A model generated the notes under the pieces. That model did not search any database and had not been told where the DNA came from. It was given only the letters and a program-made list of their open reading frames with translations. A stretch of DNA of 64,000 nucleotides. Origin: Cunninghamia lanceolata. Its lineage: Eukaryota > Streptophyta > Pinopsida > Cupressales > Cupressaceae. Both the position numbers and the translations under genes were made by a program. Location of the stretch: positions 1,550,001 through 1,614,000 of the forward strand of contig BSBN01001483.1 in NCBI GenBank assembly GCA_027924645.1, given 5' to 3'. This document shows, one piece after another, positions 22,667 to 34,726 of the stretch; within the stretch, counting starts at the first letter, position 1; each line of letters begins with the position of its first letter.

Positions 22667-24886
22667 CTGATAGGATTTAAAATGAGCTTTGAGAAAATTG
22701 GCTAATAATACTGGTTAGACGACCAGGTCTAGGTCAAATCCAGGAGATATTTTCTGACAATATTTGACAAATGATAAAAATGTATAAATAATCCCTTAAT
22801 CTCAAGTCCTAGAGTCTTCCAGGTAGGAGGTTCATCAAATATTCCTCCAAATCCAAGATCACCTCTGGTTATACCTAACATATTAAGTCCTAATGTTTCT
22901 ACATTCAGACCATTGAATTTTGGTCTAAATCTTCATAATCAACCAAATTCTAGTTCAATCCCACCTGGAGGTCCTACCATGGCGTTCTTTAATGTGGATT
23001 CACCTATATTCTTTGGTACATGTCATGAGATGCCAAAGAATCCAGAAAAAATATGTCCTAAGTACCAATTGCATCAGGATACAGAAGATCACATCAGGAT
23101 CTTCAAAGAAACTTACTTCAGGGCAAGGTTAGCACATGAAGATGTGGCATGTAGGTTATTTTCATTCACTTTCAATGAACAAGCTTACAAGTGGTATGTC
23201 AATCTACCTAACAATCACATTACAAGTTGGGCACTTATGGAAGAAAGCTTCATGTCTAGGTTTAGAGGTCTAGTAGAGCCAGCATCTGTATATCATAAGT
23301 TAGCAGAGATCAAGAGAGGTGAGGGGTAGTTTATAACCACATTTAATGATCATTTCCAAAAATCTTATTCAAGGTTAGTTGCTCCTTATACTATAATCGA
23401 GGATGCAATATTAGTGATGTATTATGCTACTTTAGATCCCTTAACTGCAATGTTTGTCAAGAGACAACTACCTACCGTAACTAATGTGTCAAAAGCTTAT
23501 AAGGAGGTAGTGAAAATCAATCAAGAGATGAGACAAACAACTTATGGTCCTTTAGTGAGTTTAGGAAATGTTGCAGTTCTCAATCAAATGCAGCAAATGA
23601 ATGGTGCCCTAATATATCACATCCAATGTACAATTCATTGCCTTCTCTTGCACTAGTGTACAATCCTATCCCTACTCGTGCTATAGTTCCATACACGGGC
23701 CATGTAGCCAATGATAACCATTTTAATGGTCAGTCATTTTTCCAAGCTCCCTAGGATACATTTCTAGCTAAAACTCAGGAGGATAAAAATGAGTTAAGAG
23801 AAATTACTAATCACTTGAGAAGGCTGACTACTAAAGTAACTCAGTTGAGGAATAATAGTTTTTATGGCAGAAATCCTCAAAATCATAATCAGAACCAAAA
23901 CCAAAACCAAAACCAAGGATAGGGACCACAGAATAGAGGCCATAATAGAGATCCTAAAACATATGGAATGATTGTCTAAGGTAAAAATTTTGTTTTGTTT
24001 TAGTTTAGTGTTTAAATCCTCCTTTCACCTTTTACATTCAAGGACCTTTGGATCGAGTGGCAGAGCACTATCAGGTCCTTGGTCACTTACAAATGTAGGT
24101 AAACTTAGATTAGGGTGTTTGATTGTCAATTTTCCTTCTCTTATGCTTAATTACACATCAAAACCCTAATTATGCAAATACGGCAACAAATAGATGAATT
24201 ACGGGATATGCCTCTATAGAAAGCTATAAAATCACAAATGATTGTGTATCTATTTTTGGGGTTCCTGTCATGCCCACATTTCCCATGTGGTCACGACATG
24301 CATCACACGTGTCATGTCCACATTTGTCATGTGGTCATGACACGAAATATCAAAAAAAAATCCATGCTTCCCTAGAAACCCCCTCGCACGCACAAGTGTG
24401 CTCGGTGGCGTTACGCTTAACATGTAGACATGACAGTTGAAAGTGGGGTAATGTGTTCACTTGCACATACCATTCACAATGAAGGCCAACTATGGGGTCG
24501 AAGCGACACGGTTAACATCGCCAATAGGGTTAGGATCAACGATCGAAACCCTAAGTTAACCTATGTGAATGATGGGATTTTGATGTGAGTCAAAATCAAC
24601 AGCCTAATTCAAGTGCATGAGAGGATAAGATATAATACAAAAATCAAAAGATGATACTCGGCAAAAAAAACAATATTATAATCCCAAACAAGGTTAAATT
24701 CCACTAACCTAGCTAAACCCTAAATTCTAGAAAAATCCGGCAGCATAACACCTCACGGGCATGATTAGGGTTTACTATACTAAAACTAATTTTGATCAAA
24801 AGGTTTACTGGTTTGGTTTTTATTACCTACATCTCACTAGTTGAATTGGTAGATCAGTTGAATAAGTTAATTTGTACATTTTTTAA

Positions 24887-25050
24887 CAAAGCTCGATCAA
24901 TTTGTTCTCCTTCACGTTTTCTATAATTTAACACATTTTTCAACAAAGCTTGATCAATCTGTTCTCCTTCACGTTTTCTATAATTTAAAACATTTTTCAA
25001 CAAAGCTCGATCAATTTGTTCTTCTTCACATTTTCTATCAATCAGAGTTA
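24887..25050 (-). repeat. Three tandem copies of a 57-bp unit
   Basis: Copies start at 24887, 24944 and 25001 (caaagctcgatcaat...), with only a few substitutions. The unit is 19 codons; on the minus strand it is open and reads as a repeated [19 protein letters not shown]. No longer gene surrounds it. Confidence 0.9.
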
Positions 25051-25821
25051 TCACTGCATCCTTTACATTATTCCTAATTTCTTGGTAGGTCAGATCTCAG
25101 AAACATGTTTTACTAACTTCGTTTAAATAGTTTACTAGGTTTCTGAGTTGGATTTAAAACAACATCTAATTTAATTTCATTAATTAAATTGCTCCAAAAT
25201 GATTAAAAAGAATATTAAAATTTACTTAATTACGATGTAGTTTAAATTGCCCTCATCGAGTTAGGTTTTGAAGACCAGGGTTAATATCTCAATAATTATA
25301 TAGTTATAAAAGTTAATTTAAAACAATTAAAATCCCATTTTTGAAATAACTAAATTAAAGAAGTCAAAGAACATATAAACTCCCTCTAATCATAAACTAA
25401 CCTATATAATATTATGCCACTAACAAATAAAAATAACATCCCAACAAAAAAGAATTAGGATTACCCATTTCTTTATTTATCTCAATTCCCCTTTATAAAT
25501 TCAAAACTTAAAACAAATGAACAAAAATAATAAAAAGAGGGGAAGTTATATTTTAAAATAGATTTTAAATCCACCTTGCCCTAAAATCCTCCAACAATAA
25601 AATATAATTTCTTTAAGGGCAAAAAGCCCTAACCCTATTTTTGAAACTCATTTCCTTTTTCTCCTCTTTGTTTTCTCTTCTTCTTTCTTTCTCTTTCTCT
25701 CATTTTGCCTTTGGTTGTGTTGCAGGTTTAATGGAGGTCATATATGAAATGCATATGATGGCATATATATATATATATACACTTTTATGTATATTTCAAA
25801 CTGTGGTGTAAATAAAATAAT

Positions 25822-25822
<1 letters not shown>

Positions 25823-25919
<97 letters not shown>
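25823..25919. repeat. (TA)n microsatellite followed by poly(T)
   Basis: About 40 uninterrupted TA units (25825-25902) run into 17 T residues. A shorter (TA)n lies at 25763-25779. Replication slippage makes the exact length unreliable. Confidence 0.95.
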
Positions 25920-26265
25920 CTAAACCCTAAGGGTTCTTGGTAGGGCAGACTGTGGCGGAGCTGAGGGGTGTTATGGACTGTTGCGTGGCAGAGGAGGAGC
26001 CACGGTGGGGGCGGAGACCGCAGGGCAAAGGGGGCCGATGATGGTGGAGGCAGCGTGGCCAATGGAAGAGGTCTGCGGGGAGATCCGCGGGGGTATATAG
26101 CCCACAGGGGAGGAGAGGTGTGGGGAGTGTGGAGATGGGGGTGGAGCCCCCACCCACATCCCACATAGTGGGGTGTGGGTGGGGGCTTTGCCCCCCTCCC
26201 CACACCCTTAATAAAATAGATGGTGGGGGGTTCGAACTCCCCCACCACATGCATATTTTTCTTTT
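25920..26265. other. GC-rich patch with hairpins inside an AT-rich insertion
   Basis: This stretch is sharply richer in G and C than its surroundings, with G-runs such as ggtggggg. Its inverted repeats include ggtgggggctttgccccc near 26179 and tggggggttcgaactcccc near 26224. The latter contains GGTTCGAACTCC, like a tRNA T-arm or B box. Open frames on both strands are by-products of base composition; I recognise no gene. Confidence 0.5.
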
Positions 26266-27935
26266 AGACAGAAAACTGCCAACTGTGTAATATGTATCAC
26301 AGCATATTTCATTCTTTCTACACAGTGATTGTTAAAGGTTTTAAATATATTTAAATATATATATACAAAAGACAATATTCTTACAACACCAATTAGAATT
26401 CAAAGTAAAAGAGGGATAGACTTAGCCCAACTAACAACATTCAACACATTACAGAAACTCATCATGCACATGGTTGATCTTGGTTCCTCTTGGAACTAGA
26501 TTGGCTTCACAAGGGAAAACAACATTGTGTGTGGGATGATCTCTAATTTCTGTGGCTTTGTTAGAAATACCTGCGCACTCAAATGAAAAGTTAATTCCAC
26601 ATATATATAATAGCCGAAGCAAATTGAAACATACACTTGCATACAACATCACATATCCATATAAGCATCAAGGAAGTCACATTACAATTAGATTCTAAAT
26701 TCTGCATTTCAAACATCCATTACCAAGATTGAATCACAAAACAAATTTCTAACTAACATAACATGGATAGTTTTCTAATAACATCATAATATAAACCATA
26801 GGTCTAACGTCATCAGTAAATCAATATCTAGGTCTAAACACATCGTAAACATACTAAGCATAACAAATCCACATACAACATAAAGTCTAATAGTCCAGAA
26901 ATTCGGGATCAACAGTCCCACAAGTCTAAATGTATCTCCAACAATAAAATAAATAGTCAAATGTAAGGGAATGAAAAAGTAGGCCTCACAGTTCTGAGGC
27001 AGAAAATTTGGGGACAAAAGAGCGGGCGCCCAAGTCCAGTGCCCTGCTTTTTATTAGGATATGCGGACAAGATTTACAACCTGTTCCCGCTGCACTGAAG
27101 GTTTTTCTGTCACAAAACTTTAAGGACTGATGAGTGGGTGCCCAAGTCTAGGTAGTTGTTTCTTTCACTGATCTGCAATTCTAACACTCCAATATGCCTT
27201 CTTGCATCTTCACTTTGTCTGCATCATCAACCTGTAACCTACAATCATAAACCTTTGGAAGGGGGTTGTGGTGTTTAGGAGCTTGCCTCAGTCAAGCCCT
27301 AGAAGGACACTTAATTCTTCCAAACACCTTTGTTAGATAGAGAGTGCATGCCCTTGTGAGGTAGAGGCAAAAACCAAATGAATAATGATTACAAACATAA
27401 TATAATATCACCTTGTAGTGAAGATCTCATGGGAGGAAGATGCTCTTCATTCCATGACGAAATGGATGCTCAAATCTACAAACACAAACACATAGACCAC
27501 ACAAATCTACTCTTGCAACATAATGAAAGCCTTGAATCACCTTGAGAACACAATAGCTTCCTAGTAATCATCTAGTTTACAAATGAATGCCTAAACATGC
27601 TTTTTATATGCAACTACAAACACACCCGACAAGATTTTTGTAATTCAAACTTTCCATGTTGGCATAGGACCCAAATAACGGTCACAAGCCGACACCCAAA
27701 AATTGGGACTACCCCAAAATAGGGTAGGACTAGGGCATGTGCACCCAAGTCCTCCCCCTATTTTGGGCAAGGTTAAGCACAAGGGGTCCTCCTAGGTCCC
27801 ATTTGTCATGTTACCTAGGGCTCATTCTATTGGGATACCAAATTATGATGCAAGATGTCTTAAATGCATGCAAAAGACCCGGGAGCTAAACCTTATGAGG
27901 GAAAATCCCCCAAGGGGACATTTTTTAACATTACA

Positions 27936-27955
27936 TTTAGCCCCCACTTCAATAT
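27936..27955 (-). other. Polypurine tract of the protease-remnant element
   Basis: On the minus strand ATATTGAAGTGGGGGCTAAA directly precedes the 3' LTR start TGTAATG. An equivalent tract (AAGTGGGGCTTAAA) precedes the related LTR at 51669. Confidence 0.8.
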
Positions 27956-29705
27956 ATGTATAAACGCGAGGCCAATACATGCATTAAAGTACAGTCACAA
28001 ACACATCAAACACACCAAGCACAGAGAAGACACACCAATCACATAGAAAACAGTAATATGCATGCAAAACACGGAGAAGATAGTTACAGTCACCAAAACA
28101 CGAAGAAGATAGTGAATGCATAGTAGACATATTAATGCCTAGAAGACATGCATGATTCTTTTCTTTTCTTTTTCTCATACATATGAAATGCAAATGCAAG
28201 TACTGAAAAGTAAACAAACCTCCCATAATGTAGGATGTACTCATCGCATAGGTCTTTAAACTGCATATGGGGTAACACACATGCAAGACATGTAAAACCT
28301 CCTAAAATACAGGATGCACTCATCGCACAAGTCTTTAAACTACATATGGGGCAATAGACATGCCAAACACACACACTTGAAGACATGAAGAAAACATGAC
28401 AGACAAGCAATGGAGTGTTCATATTTCTAGGTCCAACACCATCTCAGGCACTTTACAAGCACACACTAATGATTGCGCTTCGCCACAACAATCGCCAAAG
28501 ACACACTTAAGGGTTGAGTTAGTCACAAAACTGCTCCCCGCCTCTGTAGAGGACTTATGAAAATGACAGGATGATGCAATCTACTCAGAGAAATACATCA
28601 TCCCCGCCTCTACAGAGGGCTTAAAATAAAAAGGATATACATGATATCCCACCTCCATAGAGGGCTTACATGATTGATTGATTGATTGCAAACAAACTCA
28701 GAGTGCAGGATGTACTCATCGCACAAGTCTTTAAAGTGCACCTGAGGACAAACACATTGCTAACATCTACAATAGACAACTTACCTTATATGTCCCCACC
28801 TTAAGGTGGTTGATATCATGCATCGATATCAAGCACGTTAAGGTAGGAAGAAAACACACAAGGGAACACAGACTCTCGCAAAGCCCATGCCCCCGAAGGT
28901 GACATGTACTTTACGATCACCAAATGTTCTCACAAACACATCCTTGCAAGAAACATGTTAGTGTCTACAACATCATGATAAACATCAACATCAATGCATA
29001 TGATTACACACACAAAGAGCCAAGGTTATACTACAAATTCGGAGTTCGAGGATAATCGTGGGGCTATATCACGAAGCTCTCCAAAAAGAGCACCACCAAG
29101 GCAAGATTTAAAGACAAACAAAGGTGCACAAAGCAACAGTATTGTTAAGGTTTGTAAATGCTATAGAAACATCATCAAATTCACTACGTAGAAAGCACAA
29201 GTGCTTCCACTAGCTAAGTGTTGGATTAAATATACAACCCCATCGTCATATTAGGAACTGAGTTTATTTTTTGATTGCTCTCGAAAGGGACACTAGGTCC
29301 GCATCAGTATAAATGTTTTTTGTCATCTGCCTGCTAGATGGAAACACTAGAGGAAGGGAAATAATAAATAAGAGAGGAAAACAAGTGTCTTAGGGACAGT
29401 CACATAGGAGGGTGCCCCAAATTCACCAACTGCAACGCTGTGTCCATAAGACACAACACACAACAATGAAATCAGAGAGAGAGGCAATAGAGAAGAATGA
29501 TGATACAAATAGAAGAAGGTCACAATAGAGGCACTCTCCTGGTATCCTAGACCTTACGAGAGAATCCGATGTCATCCTAGGAGGCCTAAACAACACATAA
29601 CACATCACAAGGGAAGCACATCACGAGATAGATAAAGGGTTAGAGATACTTACCTATAGGGTCTTCACACTAAGTCTCATCATCTAGTAAATCATCATCA
29701 TCCTC
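27956..29705 (-). other. Long 3' non-coding region of the protease-remnant element
   Basis: No gene is visible. A phrase of the type aggatgtactcatcgca with gtctttaaa following occurs three times (near 28232, 28311 and 28707). Short hairpins of the form CCTCTNNAGAGG recur (near 28545, 28608 and 28650). Similar sequence occurs in the related element at 51673-52307 and 60142-61330, so this is a conserved 3' segment of the family. Confidence 0.6.
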
Positions 29706-30777
29706 TTACTCCCTAATGTTAAAGGAAAGTGGGACATAAGGTACCATAGCCCAATTCATGTCTTTCTCATCATGTTGTTCATTTTTAGGATCATGTTTGT
29801 TTGGTTCAATGTTAGGATCAATGTTTTCTTGTTGAGATGCCTGGTTTATAGCATAAGCTTGTCTTCTTCTTCTTCTTTCTCTTACTTGTCTATTTCGTTT
29901 TCTCTTACCACTTATCTCTTGTAAGATGGGGCTTTTCTCTTTCATAGGTTTGTGCAAATTAGAAGATGAAGCATTGGGATCAAATCTCATTTGTCACGGT
30001 GGAATATTTTGTTGTTGACAATGACCTCCCGATCCTTGTAAGGATTTCAGGGGAGGAACCTCGGCATAGGGACCTTGTCCTTTCGGTCTAAGGTTCTCTT
30101 CACATGCGGGTTGTTTATCTTTTGTCATTTCTTGCATAGAAGGACTGGGAATTGGGTGTAAAAGTTTTGCTTTGTAGTTTCTATAGCTCAAAAAGGTAGA
30201 ATCTTTTTGTAACTCTGGTTTCTTTTCAGTTTTATCCCAAAAAAATCCAATATGTAATGCTTTTTCTCAACCAAAAGTTTATACTTGTTGCGAAGGATAG
30301 TAATCACTCGTCCATCAAAAGGGAATTTTAGACAATGGTGTATCGTTGAAGGGATAACTTTCATTTATTTTAACCAAGGGTGTCCCAATTTGATACAGAA
30401 GAGATTAGAAACAGAGACAACATCAAACCATTGTTCGACATGTTTTCCAGATAGTGTTACCAACAATGATATCTTACCTAGAGGTTTGATAAAGGTTCCT
30501 TTATGTGTTTTGATCATCATGGTCGAAGGGTCATAAGAACCTTGCATTAATTGATGTGAAAAGAGGAACTATTCAATGGAAAAATTATTCATGCAATTAG
30601 GATCAATAAGAGTTCCATCCACAGGATTTCCCATTATTTTCATAGTGATGTAAAGAGGCCCTTCAATGTTTCCAATTGTTCTATCATGAGGTGTAAACAC
30701 AATTTCAGGTTCAGGGGCCTTTCTTTTCATATAAGGTCTAGGAGGGAACCTATTGTTGTTTTTGCGGTTAGAGGCCA
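29706..30777 (-). pseudogene. Retropepsin-like remnant plus basic tail
   Basis: From the ATG at 30777 the minus strand reads a basic N-terminus (MASNRKNNNRFPPRPYMKRK). It then reads MKIMGNPVDGTLIDPNCMNN and, after stops and frameshifts, IKTHKGTFIKPLGKISLLVT and LFCIKLGHPWLK. This order matches the retropepsin region of plant Ty3 polyproteins (flap-like strand, then the LG.PWL end). The usual Asp-Ser/Thr-Gly is LIDPN here, so catalysis is doubtful. Downstream to 29706 is a hydrophilic region with KRKRNRQVRERRRRRQ and an acidic end. Several stops make it non-functional. No RT follows. Confidence 0.6.
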
Positions 30778-30894
30778 TGTTTATATGCTCAAATCAGATT
30801 TAAAAGTATATCAAGGGCAAGTGCAAAACGATATGCCAAAAATAGTCGAAAATGCTTGATTTTTGTACTTTTTTTTCAATGCAAATATACAAGA

Positions 30895-31610
30895 GAAAAG
30901 GTGTTGTAAGGATTTTGATCAAGGGAAACAAATTATATGTCTGATATCAGTCCAAAACAGAAATAATGTCCTTCACAACAAACTCTTGATGCAAATCTAA
31001 GATGATGACAAGTCAAAATATAGTGAAAATATGTCAAAATATGCAATATGGTCACCAAATCTTGATTCAAAAGAGCATGACAAAGGGTGTTGTGAGGAAA
31101 ATGATGAGGTAAAACAAATTATATTAGTAATAAAAACCACTTAATGATAAGATGTCTACCACAACATGCTTTTAGTGCCACTTAAGGTCAAACCCTAGTG
31201 AAAATATAGCAAAAATAGGCTATTTTTCACGGTTTTTCAACTCCAGTACCTAGAAAAAGGAGTTTTGTAATGAATTTTAGGAGGTACAACAAATAATGAT
31301 GATGATATCAGTCACCTAAATCCATAAAATTTGTCACAACAAACTTGGAGTGCAAACTAGGCCAAACCGTAGGGCAAAAATAGCAAAAATGTGTAGTTTT
31401 TCACCGAATTTTCAATACAAGAGGCCAATAAAAAGGTTTTGTGAATATTTTTATGAGGGGAAGAAAATAATTACCCTTATAAGAGCCAATTAGTTCAAAA
31501 ATACTTTTCACAACATGCTTATGGTGCAAATTTAGAGAGTCGATAAGGCCAAATCTAGTGAAAATTGATGTTTTTCAAGCCCTAGTTTTGAGATCTTGAC
31601 ACAAAATGCT
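30895..31610. repeat. Degenerate tandem repeat, ~175-bp unit, four copies or more
   Basis: Similar blocks start near 30901, 31087, 31261 and 31435. Each goes from g(t)gttttgtgaa through an a-rich centre and cacaacatgctt/cacaacaaactt ...gtgcaaa to agtgaaaatatag. The unit is strongly diverged. A fifth, poorer copy may follow to about 31740. The rest of the leader to 32204 is AT-rich with repeated aaaatgca words and no gene. The array lies where gag would be in a complete element. Confidence 0.6.
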
Positions 31611-32204
31611 ATATGAGTTCTTTGAAGTCTGATTTATGATGAAAATTAAATGTACTCAGATCCCAAAATGAATTCCAAGCTCTAAGATGCAAAATGCAAG
31701 TGCAAATTTAATGAAAATGCATGAAAATGGCTAGTTTTTTGTTGAAATTTTCTATGCAAAATACAAATATTTGAAATCTAAATGCAATTTCACACTAAAA
31801 TGCAAGACTACAGCCAAATAAAAGTTTTAATGAGTCTCTAAAGTCAGTATAAAAATCTGAAAAAAGATTTTTCCTACTAACCCTAGATTTTGGAATTACT
31901 AGGGTATATGAAAATTGTCAAAATTTCTACAAAACCCTAGCAATTATATGATGAAAATGCAATGCAAATTATTGAATTTTTGGATTTTTCTATAGTTTAT
32001 ATCAGATCTGATATAAAAAATCATGAATTAGGAAAAATTAGAATAAATTGATGCAAATTAGAAACCTTAGAATGCAATTTTTTTCAAATTTTCTAATTTT
32101 TTTTGTAATTTTCTCAATGCAATAAGATGAATAACTATATGAATGAATGAAATCAACACAAATATGAAGAAAAACACTCAAAAAGTTGTAATTAAGTCCC
32201 AAAA

Positions 32205-32217
32205 CATGGGTTCACCA
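32205..32217 (-). other. Primer binding site of the protease-remnant element
   Basis: The minus strand reads TGGTGAACCCATG three bases after the LTR end (TTAAACA at 32221). It starts TGG and is in the right place; the tRNA is not assigned. Confidence 0.6.
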
Positions 32218-32220
32218 AAA

Positions 32221-33453
32221 TGTTTAAGGTAAAAATTTGGATTTGTTTTAGTTTAGTGTTTAAATCCTCCTTTCACCTTTTACATTCAAGGACCTTTGGA
32301 TAGAGTGGCAGAGCACTATTAGGTCCTTAGTCACTTACAAATGTAGGGAAACTTGGATTAGGGTGTTTTATTGTCAATTTTCCTTCTCTTATGCTCAATT
32401 ACACATCAAAACCCTAATTATGTAAATACGACAACAAACAGATGAATTACAGGAAATGCCTCTATAGAAAGTTGTAAAATCACAAATGACTATGCACCTA
32501 TTTTGGGGGTTCTGAGGTAGAAAAGTTAGGGAAAAAAGAGTGGGCACCAAAGTCCAGTGCCCTACTTTTTGTCAGGATCTGCAGACAAGAGCTGCAGCCT
32601 GTTCCCGTTGCACCGAAGGTTTTTCTGTCACAAAACTTTGAGGACTAATGAGTGGGCACCCAAGTCTAGGTAGTTGTTTCTTTCACTGATCTACAATTTT
32701 GACACTGCAATATGCCCTCCTACATCTTCACTTTGTCTGCATCATCAACCTGTAACCTGCAATCATAAAACTTTAGAAGGGGGTTGTGGTGTTTAGGAGC
32801 TTGCCTCAGTCAAGCCCTAGAAGGACACCTAAGTCTTCCAAACACCTTTGTTAGATAGAGAGTGTGTGCCCTTATGAGGCAGAGGCAAAAACCAAATGAA
32901 TAATGATCACAAACAAAATATAATATCATCTTGTAGTGAAGATCTCATGGGAGGAAGATGCTCTTCATTCCATGATGAAATGGATGCTCAAATATGCAAT
33001 CACAAACACATAGACCACACAAATCTTCTCTTGCAACACAATGAAAGCCTTGAATCACCTTGAGAACACTATAGCTTCCTAGTAATCATCTAGTTCACAA
33101 ATGAATACCTAAACATGCTTTTATATGCAACTACAAACACTCCCGTCAAGATTTTCATAATTCAAACTTACCGTGTCGGCATAGGACCCAAATAATGGTC
33201 ACAAGCTGACACCCAAAAATTGGGACTGCCCCAAAATAGGGCAGGATTAGGGGGCGGGTACCCAAGTCCTCCCCCCTATTTTGGGCAGGTTTAAGCACAA
33301 GGGGTCCTCCTAGGTCCCATTTGTCATGTTACCTAGGGCTCATTCCATTGGGATACCAAATTATGATGCAAGATGTCCTAAATGCATGCAAAAGACTCGG
33401 GAGCTAAACCTTATGAGGGAAAAGCCCCCAAGGGGACATTTTTCGATGTTACA
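32221..33453 (-). repeat. 5' LTR of the protease-remnant element
   Basis: 1,233 bp, matched with 23973-24265 plus 26991-27935. It starts TGTAACATCG and ends TTAAACA on the minus strand. It is uninterrupted. Confidence 0.9.
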
Positions 33454-34364
33454 ATGACAATAGAAATCCTAATCAGCCTTGACCCCCTAGAGTGTGGAAC
33501 ACCAAACCAAATAATGGTACTCTAGCTTCTCCATTTGAGAATTTAGACTATCAAGAGTCTAAACAACCCGCTAGGATACAAGTAGAAAATGTAGCCCTTA
33601 AGAATTGGTGTAAAATCCATAATACTAGTGCTCATTCTGAGCTTGATTGTCCACAATTTCACTTGGTAGCAAGCATCTTCAACGTAGAGGTACAAACCCC
33701 TACATCTGAATTCTTGATTCCTAAAGGAAATGAGATAGCGCCTTCAAGATATGAGTTAGCCATGGTTTTAGAAAGTTTTACATTCTCATCAAAAGAAGAA
33801 GAAGATCAAATAGAAGAGGATGAGCCATATTATTGTGAAAGTTTATATCCTGAATTGGCTATAGTGTTAGAAACTTTCCAATTTCCCTTTGAAACTAATA
33901 ATGAAGTTCAGAGTGAACCAGATGAAGTTCAAACGTTCCAACAATCCCAAAGGAATCATACCTACAACTTGAGAAACAATAGAAAACCTGGAGGTCCTTT
34001 CACTACCTCCACACCTCCAAATAACTTCAATACACCACCTAATTTGCATTCAAGCAATAATCCAGTGCCTCCTAAAGCAAATCAACAGGGTATTGGTACT
34101 TTAGTCTCAGAAAGTTTAGGTAGGAAAATAAGAACATAGTATTGCTTCTAAATTGATGAATTATTTATCTAAAGAGATTAGGAAGATAAAAGTTAATGTG
34201 CCTTTGTATGAATTGTTGAAGAGTCATGGGGTGAGAACTGCATTTATAAAATCCTTAGATGAATCCAATCCTAGGGAAAATTTAGTAGGTCTAGATAACC
34301 ATAGAAAAGACATACAAACTAAGGATAAGAACAAGAGTTTTGAACAACCTGCCAGTACAATGTA

Positions 34365-34710
34365 GTGATGTACATAGAAAAGAATGAATCTCCTCCTTTC
34401 TTATTGACTTTGAGAATTTTTGGGAAAAAATTACATAACTGCATGGTAGACTTTGGAGCTTCTGCTAATGTCATGCCATTAGGAATTTGTAAAACTTTAG
34501 GGCTCACACCTACAAAGTCAACCAAGGTTGTAACTCAACTAGATAAATCTAAGGTAAATGTGATAGGAGAGTTGATGCATATTCAAATGTAATTAGCCTC
34601 GGATCCTAGGGTAAACCAATAAATTGACATTCAGGTGGTAGACGTTCCTTTGAACTATGGTATGCTATTAAGTAGAGATTGGTCTAAAACTCTAAATGGA
34701 TATATGGCGA
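34365..34710 (+). pseudogene. Protease region of the Tat-like element
   Basis: The frame encodes a typical plant Ty3 retropepsin segment: LLTLRIFGKKLHNCMVDFGA, then NVMPLGICKTLGL, then after an in-frame TAA at 34590 a DVPLNYGMLLSRDW strand. The catalytic Asp is present but the usual DSG/DTG reads DFG. In the intact polyprotein it would cut Gag-Pol. It follows gag after about 230 bp of broken linker. Confidence 0.75.
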
Positions 34711-34726
34711 CTAACTTCTAACACAT

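Larger units (their letters stand above)
24266..26990 (+). repeat. 2.7-kb solo-LTR-like insertion
   Basis: This block is absent from the other LTR (break at 32512). It starts TGTCATGCCCAC, ends GGCCTCACA and is flanked by gttcc (24261-24265) and gttct (26991-26995), a 5-bp duplication with one change. TG/CA ends and the duplication indicate an LTR-type insertion, and no PBS, purine tract or retroviral frame is seen. It holds short direct repeats at its start (tgtcatg...cacattt twice), a 57-bp tandem repeat, a long (TA)n run and a GC-rich patch. Strand is uncertain. Confidence 0.68.
23973..27935 (-). repeat. 3' LTR of the protease-remnant element, interrupted
   Basis: The LTR parts are 23973-24265 and 26991-27935. 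They match 32221-33453 with roughly 7-8% differences by eye, including small indels. The insertion between them is a separate solo-LTR-like block. Confidence 0.87.
23973..33453 (-). mobile_element. Non-autonomous Ty3-derived LTR element (protease remnant), nested in gag
   Basis: LTRs lie at 32221-33453 (5') and 23973-27935 (3', enlarged by an insertion at 24266-26990). They run TGTAA... to ...TTAAACA on the minus strand. The flanks atgat (23968-23972) and atgac (33454-33458) are a target duplication with one change, and removing the element restores the gag frame. There is a PBS at 32205-32217 and a purine tract at 27936-27955. The 4.3-kb interior has only a degraded protease-like region and a basic tail; gag, RT and integrase are missing. 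It belongs to the same family as the element from about 50950 to the right edge. Confidence 0.87.
22913..34137 (+). pseudogene. gag of the Tat-like element, split by a nested element
   Basis: The coding parts are about 22913-23972 and 33459-34137; the rest is the insertion at 23973-33453. The first part has a typical plant retrotransposon gag domain: HIRIFKETYFRARLAHEDVA, then LFSFTFNEQAYKWYVNLP and a long helical tail. A TAG at 23327 and a frameshift near 23610 break it. An Asn/Gln-rich stretch (NQNQNQNQ) follows. After the insertion the frame resumes and includes a knuckle-like WCKIHNTSAHSELDCPQF (C and H ligands partly kept) and an acidic/Gln tail. In an intact element this makes the capsid and nucleocapsid. 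No upstream ATG is certain; the ATG at 22913 is the first in the open frame. Confidence 0.8.

Noticed and set aside
25796..26254. Proline-rich 107-152 codon frames in the GC-rich patch
   Set aside because: They arise from G-runs and the (TA)n tract (runs of alternating Ile/Tyr); several frames on both strands are open at once, which is a composition effect.
28132..28422. Minus-strand Cys-rich frames with repeated CPICSLKT
   Set aside because: They reflect the three-fold repeated non-coding phrase aggatgtactcatcgca...gtctttaaa in the element's 3' region; the frame is not continued or conserved in the related element.
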